Shown here: positions 25,922-34,559 of the stretch, piece by piece
Layout of the letters: every line of letters begins with the position of its first letter
Position numbering within the stretch: the stretch's first letter is position 1
Assembly: GCA_965227875.1 (NCBI GenBank)
Contig: OZ245783.1
Location: 4,588,001 to 4,652,000 of the forward strand
From: G965227875 sp965227875
GTDB lineage: Bacteria > Pseudomonadota > Alphaproteobacteria > Rhizobiales > JAJFHC01
Length of the DNA stretch: 64,000 nucleotides
Direction: 5' to 3'
Program-made: the position numbers and the translations under genes
The notes under the pieces: generated by a model
What the model was told of the DNA's origin: nothing
Databases searched by the model: none
Seen by the model: the letters and a program-made list of their open reading frames with translations, nothing else

Positions 25922-28825
25922 TCAGCGCCGACGAACGAGACAGTCCGTTTCACCGGCCGCCAATAGCGAATCGCAGAGACCGGATGCACGCTGTTTGCCG
26001 TCAATCGGCCCGACACGCAATCTGTAATAGATGCCACGCGATCCCAGATCAGCCCTCTGGATGATCGGGCCGTACCCTCTCAGCAGGGACGCGTGCCGGT
26101 TGCTGAGCCTCTCGTATTCGGCCACCGCTTCGGCTTCCGACCTGAACGCCGCGATCTGGATAAGGTAGTTGCCGCTGCCGGTAACCGGCGCCGGTGTCGG
26201 AGGTGCAGGTGTCGTGCTCTCCACGTTCGTCACCTCGATCGATTGAACGGGTGTCGTCGGTGACGGTGCGGGGTTGGACGCATTGCTCGGAGGACGCGGC
26301 ACGGGCGTGAGTTGGATCGGCCCGCTGCCCGACGCCCCGGTGTCGTTCCGGGTACTGTCGTCCACGCTCACCACCCGCGTCGGCCGTACCGGAGCGTCGG
26401 GTTTTTCGCGGGGGACCGGCGGTGCCGTTCGCGTCGGCGTCGAAACTGTCTGCGGCTCCGGCGGTGTCACGGTTTCCGTTCTCAGTTCCGGCGCTTCCGG
26501 CGTTGTTCCCGAAGATTCGGACGAGGACGCATCATCGTCCTGTTGCGAGGACGCCGACGAGCTTTCCGTTTCGGAATTCGTGGATGGCAACGGCACGATC
26601 GGAATACCGACCTGCGAATTGGTATCGTTCTGGCCGCCTTGTTCGCTCTGGTCGGTCTGCTGGCCCTGGAGGATGCCGATTGCCTCGTTGATCCCGGCAT
26701 CGTCGCCACCGGCATCCGTCGCGTCAGGCGAAATCGGCGCCGGCGGGATCGGGATCCCGGAGTCGTCACCGGCGCTGGCGTCATCCTGAGAGGCGCTGTC
26801 GCCGGTGTTTTCCGGATTGTTCAGCGCGATGACGTTCTCCTCGCGCTTGACGACCTGTTCGTCGACAGTGCTGCTCTGGCCCACGATCCGATCGTAGATC
26901 AGCTTGTTCTGATGCGGTATTTCCACGCCGCCCGGATCGTCGGGAGCCACCTTTGTGGTGCCGCCGTCGACACGAACGATCGGAACCTGGCCGTTGCCGC
27001 CGTCCGAAAAATACTGATAGGCGAACACAAGTCCCCCGGCCACAACGGCAATGCCGCCAAGCGAAGCGATCAGCAGAAGAGGCTTGCGGGACTTCGGCTT
27101 TTCGAAATCGTCGAACTCGCCGGAATATTGCGGGTCGACCGTCTGACCGGCATCCCGGGCATCGGCCCGGAGGTCCATCGAACTGTCGGCCCTCAGGTCG
27201 TCCCGGGTATCCGTGCCGGTGTCGTCGATATAGGGTTCGGGGGCAAGGCTCAGTTCCCGTTCCCGGTCGAGCGCGGCCGCATCGTCGTCGCCCACCACAT
27301 AGGTGTCATCCTGCGACGCGGCCCCGTCGTCGTAGTCCTCGACGATGTAGTCGTCGGCCGAACGTGTCGTCACGCCGTCGTCATCGTCCTGGTAACCGTA
27401 ACCGTCATCCGTACTGCCCAGTTCCGGTTCTACATATCCCGGTTCGGGCGCATAGGACTCGTCGTCCGACGAATAGCCATCGGGGTCGCCGTACTGGGAG
27501 AATTCGCGCTCATAACCGTCGACGGTCGGATAGTCGGACACCTCGTAGGTCTGCGTATCGCCGTATTCCGCCGCGGCAAGATCGGAGTCGTCCGACGACC
27601 AGTCGTCGCGGCGCGCGCCGGAGTCCGGCTCGACATCCCCAAACGACGGAGATGCCACATCGGCCTGTCCCGACCGGTCGCCCGACAGGTAATCGTCGTC
27701 ACGTTCCGGCAATTCGGGAGTTGCGGCGGTCTGTCCGTCCCGCGCGTCACGCTCCGGTGTGCCCCTATCTTGTCCGTCGGATTCATCGAACGACAACTGC
27801 TGATCACCGACTTCGTCGAGGTCGTAGGCGACAGGTGGACGGGAAAAGCGGCTCCGGAACCCGCTGGAACGAGCGGCGGCAGGCGCGCTCTCCTTTTCAG
27901 GCGCGGAGAAGTTCGTCCGCGGAAGACTTCCGGCCCGTGGCGCGGGAGTTTCCGTGCGTGTTGTGCGCGGCTCTCTGGCCTCGGTACGCGGCGCCTCCGG
28001 GGCCTTTCTCGGTTCCGGTGCGCTTTCGGCATCGTCGGACCGGCGGGACCGGTTCCTGACGCGTTCCATCACCTTCGCACGCACATCCCGTGACGCAAAT
28101 TCGCTGCGCGCGGCGGTCGTTTCGGTTGCCGGCGGTGTCACCCGATCGCGCGCGGACGAGGCTCTCGTCAGCGACGGCTCCGTGGGTGCGGTATCCTTGG
28201 CGAGCCCCGACGGGCGCTCGTCAGATGCACGGTTACGTCCGCCGGAAGCCGCGTCCACGGGATTGCGCATGCGGAATGCTGGCCTGTTCCCCCGGAATGT
28301 GGTGGCCGGCGCCGAACCGGTTTCCGTCGTGGACGGAGGCGCTGTGCGGTCCAGCTTGTACGCTGACGGGGCATCGCTCTGGGCGCTGCTGCTGCGAAAT
28401 GAGGGATCCGGACGGCTGTCCGCGCCTGGCGCGGGACGCGTGCGAAAACTCCTTGAAGTGCCCGTAAAGCCGCTTCCGCCTTCGCCGGCCGGCCGCGACC
28501 TCTCGGACGCGCCTGCCGAAGACGGGGTCGTTCGTGATGACGCGGTCTGGTTCGACTCGCCCGCCCTCAGGAAACTCGGCCGCTCGGACGACCGCTCGGC
28601 GCCACGCGCCCCGTCCTTCGCAAAACGGTCTCTCGGCGCATCAGGTGTCTGGGGGTCTCGCGGGCGTGCGGAGTCACCCCTTGCGGCAGCACGGGCAGCG
28701 TCTGCACGCTCGCGCTCCTTCCGCAGGCGACTCAAGGCGCTTTCGCCGTCGCTGCGTGGCCGTGAAGATGGTGAAAAGTCTCGGCCACCATCCTTCCGGT
28801 CGAACGGAGGATCGTTCCTATCCAT
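25922..28825 (-). CDS. Very long SPOR-domain membrane protein
   Basis: A 967-aa bitopic protein. The first 575 residues are low-complexity, rich in Arg/Ser/Pro and then in Asp/Glu/Tyr, and look cytoplasmic and disordered. A membrane helix follows (LLLIASLGGIAVVAGGLVF, about residues 580-600). The periplasmic part is Pro/Thr/Ser-rich, and the C-terminal SPOR domain (about 885-965, GNYLIQIAAFRSEAEA to YYRLRVGPIDGKQRA) binds denuded septal peptidoglycan. The same locus in alphaproteobacteria carries shorter SPOR genes. It sits between argS and nagZ. Cell-division localisation is inferred from the SPOR domain. Confidence 0.88.
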   Translation of the reverse strand: MDRNDPPFDRKDGGRDFSPSSRPRSDGESALSRLRKERERADAARAAARGDSARPRDPQTPDAPRDRFAKDGARGAERSSERPSFLRAGESNQTASSRTTPSSAGASERSRPAGEGGSGFTGTSRSFRTRPAPGADSRPDPSFRSSSAQSDAPSAYKLDRTAPPSTTETGSAPATTFRGNRPAFRMRNPVDAASGGRNRASDERPSGLAKDTAPTEPSLTRASSARDRVTPPATETTAARSEFASRDVRAKVMERVRNRSRRSDDAESAPEPRKAPEAPRTEAREPRTTRTETPAPRAGSLPRTNFSAPEKESAPAAARSSGFRSRFSRPPVAYDLDEVGDQQLSFDESDGQDRGTPERDARDGQTAATPELPERDDDYLSGDRSGQADVASPSFGDVEPDSGARRDDWSSDDSDLAAAEYGDTQTYEVSDYPTVDGYEREFSQYGDPDGYSSDDESYAPEPGYVEPELGSTDDGYGYQDDDDGVTTRSADDYIVEDYDDGAASQDDTYVVGDDDAAALDRERELSLAPEPYIDDTGTDTRDDLRADSSMDLRADARDAGQTVDPQYSGEFDDFEKPKSRKPLLLIASLGGIAVVAGGLVFAYQYFSDGGNGQVPIVRVDGGTTKVAPDDPGGVEIPHQNKLIYDRIVGQSSTVDEQVVKREENVIALNNPENTGDSASQDDASAGDDSGIPIPPAPISPDATDAGGDDAGINEAIGILQGQQTDQSEQGGQNDTNSQVGIPIVPLPSTNSETESSSASSQQDDDASSSESSGTTPEAPELRTETVTPPEPQTVSTPTRTAPPVPREKPDAPVRPTRVVSVDDSTRNDTGASGSGPIQLTPVPRPPSNASNPAPSPTTPVQSIEVTNVESTTPAPPTPAPVTGSGNYLIQIAAFRSEAEAVAEYERLSNRHASLLRGYGPIIQRADLGSRGIYYRLRVGPIDGKQRASGLCDSLLAAGETDCLVRRR

Positions 28826-28837
28826 GCTAAACTCTGG

Positions 28838-30601
28838 TTACCTCATTTCCTCGACGGCCCGTACGCCTAGTATTGCCAGCCCCCCGGCAAGTACGGTTGC
28901 AACCGCCTTCAACAGGCCCAATCTGGCCAATGTAGCACTTTTGTTGTCCTGCAAAATAAATCTCAATTGCGGCAACTCTTTGCCTTTGTTCCACAAGGCA
29001 TGGAAGCCGCTCGCGAGTTCGTACAGGTAGAATGCGACCCTGTGAGGCTCGTGCGCGGCGGCGGCCGAGTTGATAAGCCGCGGATATGCTGCCAGCAGCC
29101 GGACCAGATCGATTTCGGCTTCATCGCCGAGAAGGTCGAAATCAGCTTTCGACAGCTCATCCAGGTCGTCCGCCGACAGATCACTCTCAGTATCGACAGC
29201 ATTCCGGAAGACGGATTTTACACGGGCATGAGCATATTGCACGTAGAATACAGGGTTGTCGCGGCTCTGTTCGGTCACTTTCTTGAAATCGAAATCCAGG
29301 GGTGCTTCGTTTTTTCTGTAAAGCATCATGAACCGCACGGGATCAGGGCCGACTTCATCGACGACGTCTCGCAACGTCACGAACTCCCCTGCCCGTTTCG
29401 ACATGCGAACCGGCTCTCCACCCCTGTAGAGCTTCACCAGTTGACAGAGCTTGACGTCGAGAGCCCCGCGCCCTTCGGTCACGGCGGCAACCGCGGACTG
29501 CATCCGCTTGACGTACCCCCCGTGGTCGGCGCCCCATACGTCGATCATCTCCTCGAAACCGCGACGGTACTTGTTCGCGTGATAGGCGATGTCGGACGCG
29601 AAATAGGTGTACCCCCCATCAGACTTGACCAGTGGCCTGTCGATGTCGTCGCCGAATTCGGTTGCACGAAACAGGGTCTGCTCGCGATCCTCCCAGTCTT
29701 CCGACGGCTGCCCCTTGGGCGGCGGGAGCCTGCCCTCGTAGACCAGACCCCGTTCGCGCAGCCAGTCGATGGTCGCGCGGATTTCGCCGGTCCCGTCGTC
29801 GGCGAGTGACCGCTCGGAAAAGAACACATCGTGCTCGATGTTCAGAGCCGCGAGATCGTCGCGGATCGCGTCCATCATCATCTCGATGGTCAGCGCGCGA
29901 ACGTCGCCGAGCCAGTCCGAGTCCGGCCTGTCCCTCAGTGCGTCGCCATGAATTTCCGCGAGACGCTCCCCGACAGGCACCAGATAGGATCCGGGATAGA
30001 GACCGCTCGGTATCTCGCCGATGTCGTCGCCGAGCGCCTCCAGATAGCGCAGGTAGGCCGATCTCGCGAGGACATCGACCTGTGAACCGGCATCGTTGAT
30101 GTAGTACTCGCGGGTGACGTCATGCCCCGCCTGTTCCAGCAGGTTGGCCAGCGCATCGCCGAAAACGGCTCCACGGCAATGGCCCACGTGCAAGGGGCCG
30201 GTCGGGTTGGCCGACACGTATTCCACGTTGACCTTGCCGGCGGACTTTGGCTCCGCGGCGCCGTAGGTTTCGGGGTTCTCGAGGATCGCCCTGAGCACCC
30301 TTGGCCAGAAGGCATCCGCCACGCGGATGTTTATGAATCCCGGCCCGGCGATGTCGACCTTGGCTATGTCCGGGTTTTGCGCCAGATTTTCGGCGATCGC
30401 CTCGGCCAGCACCCGCGGCTGAACTCCGGCGGGTTTGCCGAGAACCATTGCGGCGTTGGTCGATACGTCGCCGTGCTTCACGTCCCGGGGCGGTTCAACC
30501 GTGACGCGCGAACGATCGATGTCCGCGGGCAACTGCCCGTTCTCGACGACGGCGTCGAGCGCATCGCTCAGGACGGTTTCAAAATACGCAAAGAGGTTCA
30601 C
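28838..30601 (-). CDS. argS: Arginyl-tRNA synthetase
   Basis: A 587-aa class I synthetase that charges tRNA-Arg. The N-terminal Add1 domain (NAAMVLGKPAG), the HIGH-like PLHVGHCRGAVFGD (about 137-150) and the KMSKS-like VRMSKRAGEFVTL are visible, with the C-terminal anticodon-binding helices. The frame opens with GTG (30599-30601), with GGAG 8 bases upstream. A CtrA-like box lies about 45 bases upstream, so this is likely the first gene of the argS-SPOR-nagZ-scpAB unit. Confidence 0.96.
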   Translation of the reverse strand: MNLFAYFETVLSDALDAVVENGQLPADIDRSRVTVEPPRDVKHGDVSTNAAMVLGKPAGVQPRVLAEAIAENLAQNPDIAKVDIAGPGFINIRVADAFWPRVLRAILENPETYGAAEPKSAGKVNVEYVSANPTGPLHVGHCRGAVFGDALANLLEQAGHDVTREYYINDAGSQVDVLARSAYLRYLEALGDDIGEIPSGLYPGSYLVPVGERLAEIHGDALRDRPDSDWLGDVRALTIEMMMDAIRDDLAALNIEHDVFFSERSLADDGTGEIRATIDWLRERGLVYEGRLPPPKGQPSEDWEDREQTLFRATEFGDDIDRPLVKSDGGYTYFASDIAYHANKYRRGFEEMIDVWGADHGGYVKRMQSAVAAVTEGRGALDVKLCQLVKLYRGGEPVRMSKRAGEFVTLRDVVDEVGPDPVRFMMLYRKNEAPLDFDFKKVTEQSRDNPVFYVQYAHARVKSVFRNAVDTESDLSADDLDELSKADFDLLGDEAEIDLVRLLAAYPRLINSAAAAHEPHRVAFYLYELASGFHALWNKGKELPQLRFILQDNKSATLARLGLLKAVATVLAGGLAILGVRAVEEMR

Positions 30602-30646
30602 CGGGTTGCTCCGCCCTTCGAAAGAATAACTTATCTGTCATGTTGG

Positions 30647-30661
30647 TTAAGGAGCCGTTAG
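30647..30661 (-). promoter_or_regulatory. CtrA-like box upstream of argS
   Basis: On the plus strand it reads TTAA GGAGCCG TTAG, one base off TTAA-N7-TTAA; on the minus strand it ends in TTAACC. A 17-base stretch (30643-30659) is identical to the one upstream of the NlpD-like gene. It lies between dgt and argS, 45 bases before the argS start. Confidence 0.5.
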
Positions 30662-30691
30662 TGCACTGCACAGCGGCATTTGCAGGGCGGA

Positions 30692-31870
30692 CTAGCGGAA
30701 AAGCGGGTCGAGGTCAAACAGCCGCCTGTGTTCGTCGAGCGCATACCTGTCCGTCATGCCTGCGATGAAGTCGCAGATGCGCCGCATTCTGGAGCGTTCC
30801 GGCAGGTCCGCAAACCCGTCTCGCCACGACTCGGGCAACCTTGCCGGATCGTTGACATAGGCCTCGAACAACATCTTCACGATCGCCTTGGCCCGCTCCA
30901 TTTTCTCCAGGACCACATCGCTGTGATACATGCGCGACCGGAGAAACTCCTTGAGCGAAGCGTTCTGATCGACGATGTCGTTCGAGAAGGCAACGAGCGG
31001 ACCGTCCATGTCCCTGACATCGTCGGGAGATTGCGGTCCGGTCTCCGCGAGCCGGCTGCGGGTCTCCCTGAGCAGATCCTCGACCATGCGCGTGATGATC
31101 CGGCGCATGGTCTCGAAGATCATCCGCGAGGGTTCGAGATCGGGGTAGCGTTTCACCACGTCATTGAGCGCATCCCCTACCATCCGCACGTCCGCGATGT
31201 CGATGAGACCGAAGAGACTGGCTCGCAGTCCGTCGTCCATGTCGTGCGCGTTGTAGGCGATGTCGTCGGACAAGGCCGCGACCTGGGCCTCCGCCGGGGC
31301 AAAACTTTCCAGGCGCAGGACGCCATGCTGTTCGAAACTCGCGACGGCATCGGGAAGCGTCTCCCCCGCGGCGCGCTTTTCCCGCGAGATCAGCGGACCG
31401 TTGTGCTTGACGAGACCCTCCAGGGTTTCGATCGTCAGGTTCAGGCCCCTGAACGCGGCATAACGGCCTTCAAGCGAGGTGACCAGCCGCAACGCCTGGG
31501 CATTGTGATCGAACCCGCCGAAATTCCTCATGCACCGGTCGAGGGCCTCTTCGCCCGCATGACCGAACGGGGTGTGACCGAGATCATGGGACAGGGCTAT
31601 GGCTTCGGTGAGGTCCTCGTTCAGTCCGAGGCTCCGCGCGATCGAACGGGATATCTGGGCGACTTCGAGCGTATGCGTGAGCCTCGTACGGTAATGGTCA
31701 CCCTCATGGTAGACGAACACCTGGGTCTTGTGCTTGAGACGCCTGAAGGCCGCGCAGTGCACGATCCTGTCGCGGTCGCGCTGGTAGAGAGAGCGTGTGC
31801 GGCTCGCCCCTTCCGGGTGGATTCGACCCGCGGACCGCTCCGGATTGCAGGCAAACAGGGCCGGCTGCAT
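30692..31870 (-). CDS. dgt: Deoxyguanosinetriphosphate triphosphohydrolase-like protein
   Basis: A 392-aa HD-superfamily hydrolase of the dNTP triphosphohydrolase type, which splits dNTPs into nucleoside and tripolyphosphate. The metal site uses HTLEVAQ (His66), and SHDLGHTPFGHAGEEAL (His95-Asp96 onward), the classic pattern; LSDDIAYNAHDMDDGL carries the later Asp. The length (under 420 aa) marks the type found in alphaproteobacteria rather than the longer enterobacterial Dgt. Divergent from erpA; 90 bases separate it from argS. Confidence 0.93.
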   Translation of the reverse strand: MQPALFACNPERSAGRIHPEGASRTRSLYQRDRDRIVHCAAFRRLKHKTQVFVYHEGDHYRTRLTHTLEVAQISRSIARSLGLNEDLTEAIALSHDLGHTPFGHAGEEALDRCMRNFGGFDHNAQALRLVTSLEGRYAAFRGLNLTIETLEGLVKHNGPLISREKRAAGETLPDAVASFEQHGVLRLESFAPAEAQVAALSDDIAYNAHDMDDGLRASLFGLIDIADVRMVGDALNDVVKRYPDLEPSRMIFETMRRIITRMVEDLLRETRSRLAETGPQSPDDVRDMDGPLVAFSNDIVDQNASLKEFLRSRMYHSDVVLEKMERAKAIVKMLFEAYVNDPARLPESWRDGFADLPERSRMRRICDFIAGMTDRYALDEHRRLFDLDPLFR

Positions 31871-31923
31871 TTTTCTACCCCGATTGGGCCATCAGCGTCG
31901 CCCGGCAGTGATCGGCAGACAGA

Positions 31924-31952
31924 TTGACAACCAATGGCCGCGACTTAAATAT
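31924..31952 (+). promoter_or_regulatory. Promoter of erpA
   Basis: A perfect -35 TTGACA (31924-31929) is followed after 16 bases by TAAATA (31946-31951), a weak -10. Transcription should begin near 31960, about 40 bases before erpA. The divergent arrangement with dgt is conserved. No clear iron-regulator box could be recognised. Confidence 0.5.
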
Positions 31953-32000
31953 CTGCATGGGTTCTGAGCGCAGACTTACCACGATTCTGGCGAAAAGATT

Positions 32001-32330
32001 ATGGAACAGGCAGTTACACTAAGCGACCGGGCAGCGGAACAGATTCGGCATATCGTCGAAGGCGAACAACCGCCGAAAATGCTGCGCGTCTCCGTCTCGG
32101 GTGGAGGCTGTTCGGGGTTCCAGTACGGTTTCGACCTCGACGACAACCGCTCCGACGATGATTTCGTGATCGAAAAGAACGGCGTCACGGTCCTCATCGA
32201 CTCCGTGTCCCTGATGTACATGGAAGGCTCGGAGATCGACTTCGTCGACGACCTGATCGGGGCCGCCTTCCAGGTCCGCAACCCCAACGCGACCGCCTCC
32301 TGCGGCTGCGGTACGTCCTTCTCGATCTGA
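32001..32330 (+). CDS. erpA: Iron-sulfur cluster insertion protein ErpA
   Basis: A 109-aa A-type carrier that receives Fe-S clusters from IscU/SufU-like scaffolds and delivers them to target enzymes. The three cluster ligands are Cys37 in GGGCSGFQYGF and Cys101 and Cys103 in SCGCGTSFS. ErpA-type features are the exact length and the GGGCSG motif; an IscA assignment is a close alternative. Monocistronic, divergent from dgt. Confidence 0.93.
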   Translation: MEQAVTLSDRAAEQIRHIVEGEQPPKMLRVSVSGGGCSGFQYGFDLDDNRSDDDFVIEKNGVTVLIDSVSLMYMEGSEIDFVDDLIGAAFQVRNPNATASCGCGTSFSI

Positions 32331-32427
32331 TCCTCCGCTGCCGGACGCATCACGAGTTGGCTTTTTAACGTGGTCGACGGCACTTTGCGGTTTCGGTGAA
32401 CGGCCGAAATGGATTACCGTCCGTGTC

Positions 32428-33210
32428 ATGAAAATTGCCACCTGGAACGTCAACTCCGTAAAGGCGCGTATCGGTAATCTCGTCGACTGGCTCAAACTCG
32501 ACGAACCCGACGTCGTCTGCCTGCAGGAGATCAAGACCGTCGACGAGGCTTTTCCGGCCGAACCCATTGAAGACCTGGGGTACAATCTCGCCATTCATGG
32601 CCAGAAGACCTACAACGGCGTGGCGATCCTTTCGCGCTACCCGTTCGACGAGGTCCATCGGCGCCTTCCCGGCGACGACTCCGACGAACAGGCGCGTTAT
32701 GTCGAGGTGGTCGTCGTGCCGGACGACACACCGGTCAGGATCGCCTCCATCTACCTGCCGAACGGCAACCCGGTCGACTCCGAAAAATATCCCTACAAGC
32801 TCGGCTGGATGGACCGGTTGAAGACCCTTGCGTCCGAACGCCTCCTCGACGAGGAGGCCTTCGTCATTGCCGGCGACTACAACGTGATTCCGAAAGACGA
32901 TGACGTTCACGACCCGGCCGCGTGGGCTGACGATGCGCTGTTCCTCCCCGGAACGCGGGCTTCGTTCCGCGAACTGGAGCATTTCGGGTTCACCGACGCG
33001 TTTCGCGCCTGCTCCGGCGAGGCCGGGGCATACACGTTCTGGGATTATCAGGGCGGCGCCTGGCAGAAGAACAACGGCATCCGCATCGACCACCTGATGC
33101 TGTCGCCACAGGCCGCCGACCGGCTCGTACGCTGCGAGATCTCGTCCCAGGTCAGGGCCTGGGAACGCCCGTCCGACCATGTTCCGGTGTGGATCGAACT
33201 GGACGTCTGA
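32428..33210 (+). CDS. xthA: Exodeoxyribonuclease III
   Basis: A 260-aa metal-dependent AP endonuclease/3'-5' exonuclease of base-excision repair (EEP superfamily). WNVNSVKAR, the metal-binding Glu in CLQEIKT, the YLPNG loop, GDYNVIP and RIDHLMLS, and the catalytic SDHVPVWIEL are in order. It is transcribed alone on the plus strand; its 3' neighbour is convergent. Confidence 0.96.
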   Translation: MKIATWNVNSVKARIGNLVDWLKLDEPDVVCLQEIKTVDEAFPAEPIEDLGYNLAIHGQKTYNGVAILSRYPFDEVHRRLPGDDSDEQARYVEVVVVPDDTPVRIASIYLPNGNPVDSEKYPYKLGWMDRLKTLASERLLDEEAFVIAGDYNVIPKDDDVHDPAAWADDALFLPGTRASFRELEHFGFTDAFRACSGEAGAYTFWDYQGGAWQKNNGIRIDHLMLSPQAADRLVRCEISSQVRAWERPSDHVPVWIELDV

Positions 33211-33255
33211 GCAGGTCGTCCAGAGCCCGCCCTCGCGACAGGCACGTCTCGACAG

Positions 33256-33804
33256 TCAGGTCTCGCGTTCGTCGCGCAGGTTCGAAATGACGCGCCTGTT
33301 CTGCGACTTGCACTCGATCTCCGGGCAATCCCTCACCAGTCGCTCACGCCCGTATCCGCGCGACCACATGCGTCGGCGGTCGACGCCCTGGGACGCGAGG
33401 TAGTTCATGACCGCGTCGGCCCGTTTCTTGGCCAGTGCCTTGTTCGCCGACACCGAACCCGGGTCGTCCGAGAACCCCTGCAGCTTGACGTACCAGTTGC
33501 CGTAGCGTCGAAGCCATTCGGCCTGTTTGTCGAGCGTGGTGCGGGCGGTAGCGTCAAGCTCGGCTGAATTTTCCGCGAAATGCACGCGGCGCCCAACGTT
33601 CAGGATGAAGTCCTCTTCGCTGCCCGACGACATGTTGGCGAACGACGCGACCGGTGCATTGGTCCCGCCGCCCGGTCCGCCGGCGAACAGTCCGCCCGAC
33701 TGGCGGCAGCCGCCGGCAAGCACCGCAATCGAAACGATGGTCAGGCAAAGGGCCAGACCCATCGGCGGCCGCTTCGGCCCGTGGCGGGGCGCAGTGCCGG
33801 CCAT
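33256..33804 (-). CDS. OmpA-family peptidoglycan-associated protein
   Basis: A 182-aa protein with a hydrophobic leader (LCLTIVSIAVLAGGC) that could be a lipoprotein signal; the residue before the glycines is Ala, so the lipobox LAGGC is not ideal. The C-terminal OmpA/Pal domain (about residues 75-180) contains NSAELDATARTTLDKQAEWL, LQGFSDDPGSVSANKALAKKRADAV and QNRRVIS, the peptidoglycan-binding core. The start at 33804 is one base after the stop of the L,D-transpeptidase gene, so translation should be coupled. An in-frame ATG at 33762 would remove 14 residues before the leader and is an alternative. Confidence 0.85.
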   Translation of the reverse strand: MAGTAPRHGPKRPPMGLALCLTIVSIAVLAGGCRQSGGLFAGGPGGGTNAPVASFANMSSGSEEDFILNVGRRVHFAENSAELDATARTTLDKQAEWLRRYGNWYVKLQGFSDDPGSVSANKALAKKRADAVMNYLASQGVDRRRMWSRGYGRERLVRDCPEIECKSQNRRVISNLRDERET

Positions 33805-33805
33805 C

Positions 33806-34462
33806 TCAGCCCGTGCCCGCGCCAAGATGCTCGAGAACCAGCACGCGGGTTCCCTTGGGGCATCTCTGGTAGAGGTCGATCACGTCCTCGGGAAACATGC
33901 GGATGCATCCGCTCGACACGTCCCGCCCGATACTCCAAGGTTCGAGCGTACCGTGTAGCCGGTACCCCAGGTCGGTCCCTTCCCGGTAGAGATAGAGAGC
34001 GCGGGGTCCGAGCGGATTGTCCGCGCCGCCCTCCACCATCTTCGGCAGATCCGGTTCACGCTCCAGCATTTCCGGCGGTGGCACCCAGCGCGGCCAGATC
34101 GCCTTGCGGTCGACCCGCGCTCGCCCATACCACTTGAAGCCTTCGCGGCCGACGCCAACGCCGTAGCGCAGCGCCGTCTGGTTCTCCCAGATGATGTAGA
34201 GAAAGTGGTTGCGCGTATCGATCACCACGGTGCCCTGCGGCTCCACGCTGTGATACTGGACCACCTGCTTGTGCCACTTGCGGTCGATGCGGGAGAAGTT
34301 GGTCCGCTTGTAGGTAACCCCGTTATCCGTCGCTGTTCCGGCGAAAAACGCGGTGGCGCTGGATGAGAAATTGGTGGTGGCCAGCGCCGTCTTCGACAAG
34401 CCGCTGGCGGCCATGACGCCGCCCGCCAGTTCAAGCACCCGCCTGCGAGAAATCCCGTTCAT
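33806..34462 (-). CDS. YkuD-family L,D-transpeptidase with Tat signal
   Basis: A 218-aa enzyme predicted to form 3-3 peptidoglycan cross-links or attach proteins to the wall. The N-terminus ISRRRVLELAGGV is a twin-arginine signal followed by a hydrophobic stretch and ALAT, so it is exported folded by the Tat system. The catalytic motif is DVSSGCIRMFPEDVIDLY, in which the usual His-Gly-Cys is Ser-Gly-Cys; YRLHGTLEP provides the upstream His. Upstream of and nearly overlapping the OmpA-family gene: both modify or hold peptidoglycan. Confidence 0.9.
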   Translation of the reverse strand: MNGISRRRVLELAGGVMAASGLSKTALATTNFSSSATAFFAGTATDNGVTYKRTNFSRIDRKWHKQVVQYHSVEPQGTVVIDTRNHFLYIIWENQTALRYGVGVGREGFKWYGRARVDRKAIWPRWVPPPEMLEREPDLPKMVEGGADNPLGPRALYLYREGTDLGYRLHGTLEPWSIGRDVSSGCIRMFPEDVIDLYQRCPKGTRVLVLEHLGAGTG

Positions 34463-34559
34463 GGCAATCGTTCACCCCGGTTGGACGCAATTACGGCGTT
34501 GAGTTTCCAATGCAAACGGTTCGCCGTCAATCACCAGACGAAGGCGGTCGGCCGGACCG

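Noticed and set aside
26312..28093. A 593-aa open frame on the plus strand inside the SPOR gene
   Set aside because: It is Arg/Gly-rich antisense sequence of the low-complexity SPOR gene and has no start signals.
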